Assembly (NCBI RefSeq): GCF_003634635.1
Contig: NZ_RBJB01000003.1
Coordinates: 1,029,127 to 1,093,126 of the forward strand
Source: Marinobacter nauticus
GTDB lineage: Bacteria > Pseudomonadota > Gammaproteobacteria > Pseudomonadales > Oleiphilaceae
Reading direction: 5' to 3'
Length of the DNA: 64,000 bases
Notes under the pieces: generated by a model
The model's input: only the letters and a program-made list of their open reading frames with translations
What the model was told of the DNA's origin: nothing
The model's database searches: none
Shown: positions 61,620 to 64,000 of the stretch, one piece after another
Layout: the number at the start of each line of letters is the position of its first letter
Position numbering within the stretch: the first letter of the stretch is position 1
Translations under genes and position numbers: made by a program

Positions 61620-62707
61620 GCCCGCGCCATCAGCTGCTGAATCAGCGCCTGGTACTTCGGGGCCAGTTCTGAAGCCCGCCAGGCTTGTGGCGGGTTAAGC
61701 TCGGGAGGTTGCTTTAACAGCAGCACCAGCCGTTCAGCGGCCGCCAGGGCTTCCCCGCCGGGATCGGATTCCAGGCTCCGGTATCGGCAGTCTGCCGGCA
61801 CATATTCCCGGTAGGCCAGCCGGTCCGGTGCCAGCGGCAAGCATCCCGATGCCATCGCCTCCAGCATCGCCAGACCCTGGAAATCGTGCAGGGCGGTCGA
61901 CACCACGATATCGGCACTGCGCAACAGCTGATCGTAATCTTGCCGGTGTTCCAGAAAGCCCCAGTGTTCAATGCGGCGGGCAAATTGCTGGTAAATCCGG
62001 TCAAAGGCTTGCGGGCGGCTGCGAAAGCCTTCACCCACCACACTGATGCGATAGCCCAGCTTGCGCTGCTCCAGCTGTTCCAGCAGGCCGAACAACCGGT
62101 CGGGCCCCTTGTCGTATTCCCAGCGATGATTCCATAACAGATGCGGCCGTTCCCGGTTCACGGACCGTGGCTGCTCGATAAACAACCTGTCTTCAATCGG
62201 CACCGGCAGCACCGAAGACCTTTCCCTGAGCGTTTCCATCACACCGTCGGGCACCGCATCCGGCATTTTGTTGAGAAAGTCTTCGACACCCTGCAGAAAG
62301 CTGTCCCGGTTCCAGGCACTGTTAAAGACCACTGCATCGGCGGCCAGAGCGCTGTAGAGATTGACCATCTGCGGCTCTACCCGGCCTCGCTGCTGATCGC
62401 TGACCGGAAAGGCAAACTGGTTCTCATGCATATAAAGCAGGCAGGGGGTGTTCGCGATTCGAGGGTGCAGCCCGCGCAAGGTGGCCAGATCAACCATGGA
62501 AGTGGCAATGACCAGATCCCAGGATTCGTCCAGGCCGGGCTGATGCAGCCAGCTCACCGGATTACCTCGAATCCGCCACTGAAAGAATCTGGGCGGAAGC
62601 GCCAGCGTCTGCCAATGATAATCGGGCAGCATGGTGACCAATTGCTCGCGCCAGCGCTGATGACTGGCAGCATCATAAGCGGACAATAACAGAATGCGTT
62701 GGGTCAT
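61616..62707 (-). CDS. Glycosyltransferase with DUF3524, related to tRNA-queuosine alpha-mannosyltransferase
   Basis: A 363-residue GT-B enzyme. The N-terminal half is the DUF3524 domain: ILLLSAYDAASHQRWREQL, LALPPRFFQWRIRGNPVSW, SMVDLATLRGL, LLYMHENQFAFPVSDQQ and VFNSAWNRDSF. The C-terminal half is a GT4 domain with LLWNHRWEYDKGPDRLFGLL, ISVVGEGFR and STALHDFQGLAMLEAMASGCLPLAPDRLAYREYVP. This is the architecture of animal GTDC1/QTMAN, which adds mannose to queuosine in tRNA-Asp. The bacterial role is inferred only. It lies 40 bp downstream of the MFS gene. Confidence 0.85.
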   Translation of the reverse strand: MTQRILLLSAYDAASHQRWREQLVTMLPDYHWQTLALPPRFFQWRIRGNPVSWLHQPGLDESWDLVIATSMVDLATLRGLHPRIANTPCLLYMHENQFAFPVSDQQRGRVEPQMVNLYSALAADAVVFNSAWNRDSFLQGVEDFLNKMPDAVPDGVMETLRERSSVLPVPIEDRLFIEQPRSVNRERPHLLWNHRWEYDKGPDRLFGLLEQLEQRKLGYRISVVGEGFRSRPQAFDRIYQQFARRIEHWGFLEHRQDYDQLLRSADIVVSTALHDFQGLAMLEAMASGCLPLAPDRLAYREYVPADCRYRSLESDPGGEALAAAERLVLLLKQPPELNPPQAWRASELAPKYQALIQQLMARA

Positions 62708-62747
62708 GACGGTCCAAAGCAGGAGGTCGACGTAATCGGCAAGTATA

Positions 62748-63923
62748 TCAGGCCTCGGGCTTTCCCCGGCTCAGTGACCACAGGCCGAACACCGGTCCCG
62801 GCAAAAGCAGCAACGCTACCCAGCCCCCCCAGGCATTCCAGAGCCCACTGGTGAGCCAGATGGCGGGCAGGGTCAGGCCAAAGCCGACCGCGTTCATGAC
62901 CGCCAGAGATGAGCCAACGGTTTCTTTCGGGGCCGTGACTGCAGCCAGCGCGGAGAATTGCGGGGAATCGGCCACCACAGCGACGCCCCAAACCAGTAAC
63001 GCCGCCATCAACAACTCCGGGGGCAGCCCGTTCATCCAGGGATAGAGCAGGCACAATACCCCGGACACCATCAACGCCCGCCGGGCAACCCACTCACTAC
63101 CCCGAGTCCGACTGATCCGGCCGCCGCCAATACATCCAGCCGCACCCATACCGATCACCGCAAACGACAACCAGGGGATCAAGGCATCACCCTGTCCCAG
63201 CCGCTGCAGTTCTCGCCCGATCAACAGCGGCACCAGCGTCCAGAAGGCGTATAGCTCCCACATGTGGCCAAAATAACCACCGGCCACGGCCCGGAACCGG
63301 GGCAGGCGCAAAGCAGACAGTCCCTGTCTCAGGGGAAGCCGCCCACTGGCTTTGGGCAGGTGCGGCCCGTCACCCAACAGAAACACCAACAGCCCGCCCA
63401 GTAGCGCCAGACAGGACGATGCAAACAGTGGCCACTCCCAGGGCATACCTGATGTTGCCCCTCGCATCAGATGTGGCAGAGCGGTACCCAGAGTCAGCAT
63501 ACCCACCAGCCAGGCCAGGGCGGCGCCGGCGTATTTGGGTGTCCAGGCAATCACCAGTTTCATACCCAGGGGATAAATTCCGGCCAGACACAGGCCGGTA
63601 GCGAACCGGAACAGGCTGTCCAACGGAAACACCCCGGCCACCACTACAAAGCCGGCGTTCGCCAGTGCGCCCATCAGGCTCGAAATAAGGAAGATGCGGC
63701 TGGCGCCGAAGCGATCCGCCAGGCCGGTCACCGCCAGAGCAAGCGTACCGGCAATAAAACCCGCCTGAACAGACAGCGTAAGCCGGCCCAGATCCGATTC
63801 CGCTAACCCGAGTTCGGCTGACAGGGATAGCCAGACCCCGTTGATACTGAACCAGAGGGAGGTGCCGAACAATTGTGCGAGCACAATGACTGGCAAAGGA
63901 TAACGTTGCAGTAGGCTGGTCAT
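62748..63923 (-). CDS. Major facilitator superfamily transporter
   Basis: A 391-residue, 12-helix MFS protein. The first half has SINGVWLSLSAELGLAESDLGRLTLSVQAGFIAGTLALAVTGLADRFGASRIFLISSLMGAL, with the loop 2-3 motif (GLADRFGASR). CLAGIYPLGMKLVIAWTPKYAGAALAWLVG fits a drug- or organic-anion-type subfamily of marine bacteria. The substrate is unknown. The ribosome site is weak. It is followed 40 bp on by the glycosyltransferase gene, so they may be co-transcribed. Confidence 0.9.
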   Translation of the reverse strand: MTSLLQRYPLPVIVLAQLFGTSLWFSINGVWLSLSAELGLAESDLGRLTLSVQAGFIAGTLALAVTGLADRFGASRIFLISSLMGALANAGFVVVAGVFPLDSLFRFATGLCLAGIYPLGMKLVIAWTPKYAGAALAWLVGMLTLGTALPHLMRGATSGMPWEWPLFASSCLALLGGLLVFLLGDGPHLPKASGRLPLRQGLSALRLPRFRAVAGGYFGHMWELYAFWTLVPLLIGRELQRLGQGDALIPWLSFAVIGMGAAGCIGGGRISRTRGSEWVARRALMVSGVLCLLYPWMNGLPPELLMAALLVWGVAVVADSPQFSALAAVTAPKETVGSSLAVMNAVGFGLTLPAIWLTSGLWNAWGGWVALLLLPGPVFGLWSLSRGKPEA

Positions 63924-64000
63924 ATTATTGTCTTTGTGGTTACCGGAAAGCCAAGCCTAGCTCGAAACCCGACTGAGACCCCATGCGACTTTGGTGCCCG

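Overview
The window looks like a chromosomal segment of a marine gammaproteobacterium, most probably Marinobacter or a close relative. The inference rests on moderately high GC, gene content, and gene order shared with the Pseudomonas/Marinobacter group: hemB-ppk, rubA-rubB, ubiC-ubiA-phoB-phoR and pstSCAB-phoU. No database search was possible, so the genus is inferred. I found no rRNA, tRNA, CRISPR array, insertion sequence or prophage. Nearly all of it is ordinary core genome, densely packed with genes on both strands.

Layout. 0-4 kb: hemB, ppk1 and a partial DUF945 gene in one leftward operon, preceded by a Pho-box-like site and a small SutA-like gene. 4-9 kb: a TetR regulator with an AidB-like acyl-CoA dehydrogenase, a long perfect inverted repeat, a DUF503 gene and panP. 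9-16 kb: a Pit phosphate transporter, a diguanylate cyclase, a flavodoxin, a 7TM-EAL protein and tesB. 16-22 kb: rubredoxin and its reductase, hpt, ubiC-ubiA and phoB-phoR. 22-32 kb: a response regulator, a MltB-type transglycosylase, a lone PEP-CTERM protein behind a sigma-54 type promoter, a membrane hydrolase, rsuA, a short asparaginase, pbpG, a second EAL protein and an orphan PAAR protein. 32-41 kb: a divergent phosphoketolase, a P-type ATPase, PhoD, a Yip1 protein, a dienelactone hydrolase and a cold-shock protein. 41-48 kb: crcB, fadE, rapA, cysZ and a VanZ-like gene. 48.5-49 kb: a gene-free stretch that reads as a CsrB/RsmZ-type regulatory RNA. 49-55 kb: a methyltransferase, selU, mscS, a YbaK protein, a UbiH-family hydroxylase, a HIT protein and a CNNM-CBS protein. 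55-61 kb: pstS-pstC-pstA-pstB-phoU. 61-64 kb: a thioesterase, a QTMAN/GTDC1-like glycosyltransferase and an MFS transporter.

Two themes link the genes. The first is phosphate: phoBR, pstSCAB-phoU, pit, phoD, ppk1 and a phosphoketolase lie in one window. I can read 18-bp PhoB-type direct repeats before phoB, before pstS and before hemB-ppk1; the first two have a -10 element exactly 10 bp downstream. The second is the switch between surface and free-living life: three c-di-GMP enzymes, a PEP-CTERM surface protein and a probable Csr/Rsm antagonist RNA. The least expected items are the CsrB-like RNA, the Pho box upstream of hemB rather than directly before ppk, the perfect 28-bp inverted repeat near 6.6 kb, and the sigma-54 signature before the PEP-CTERM gene.
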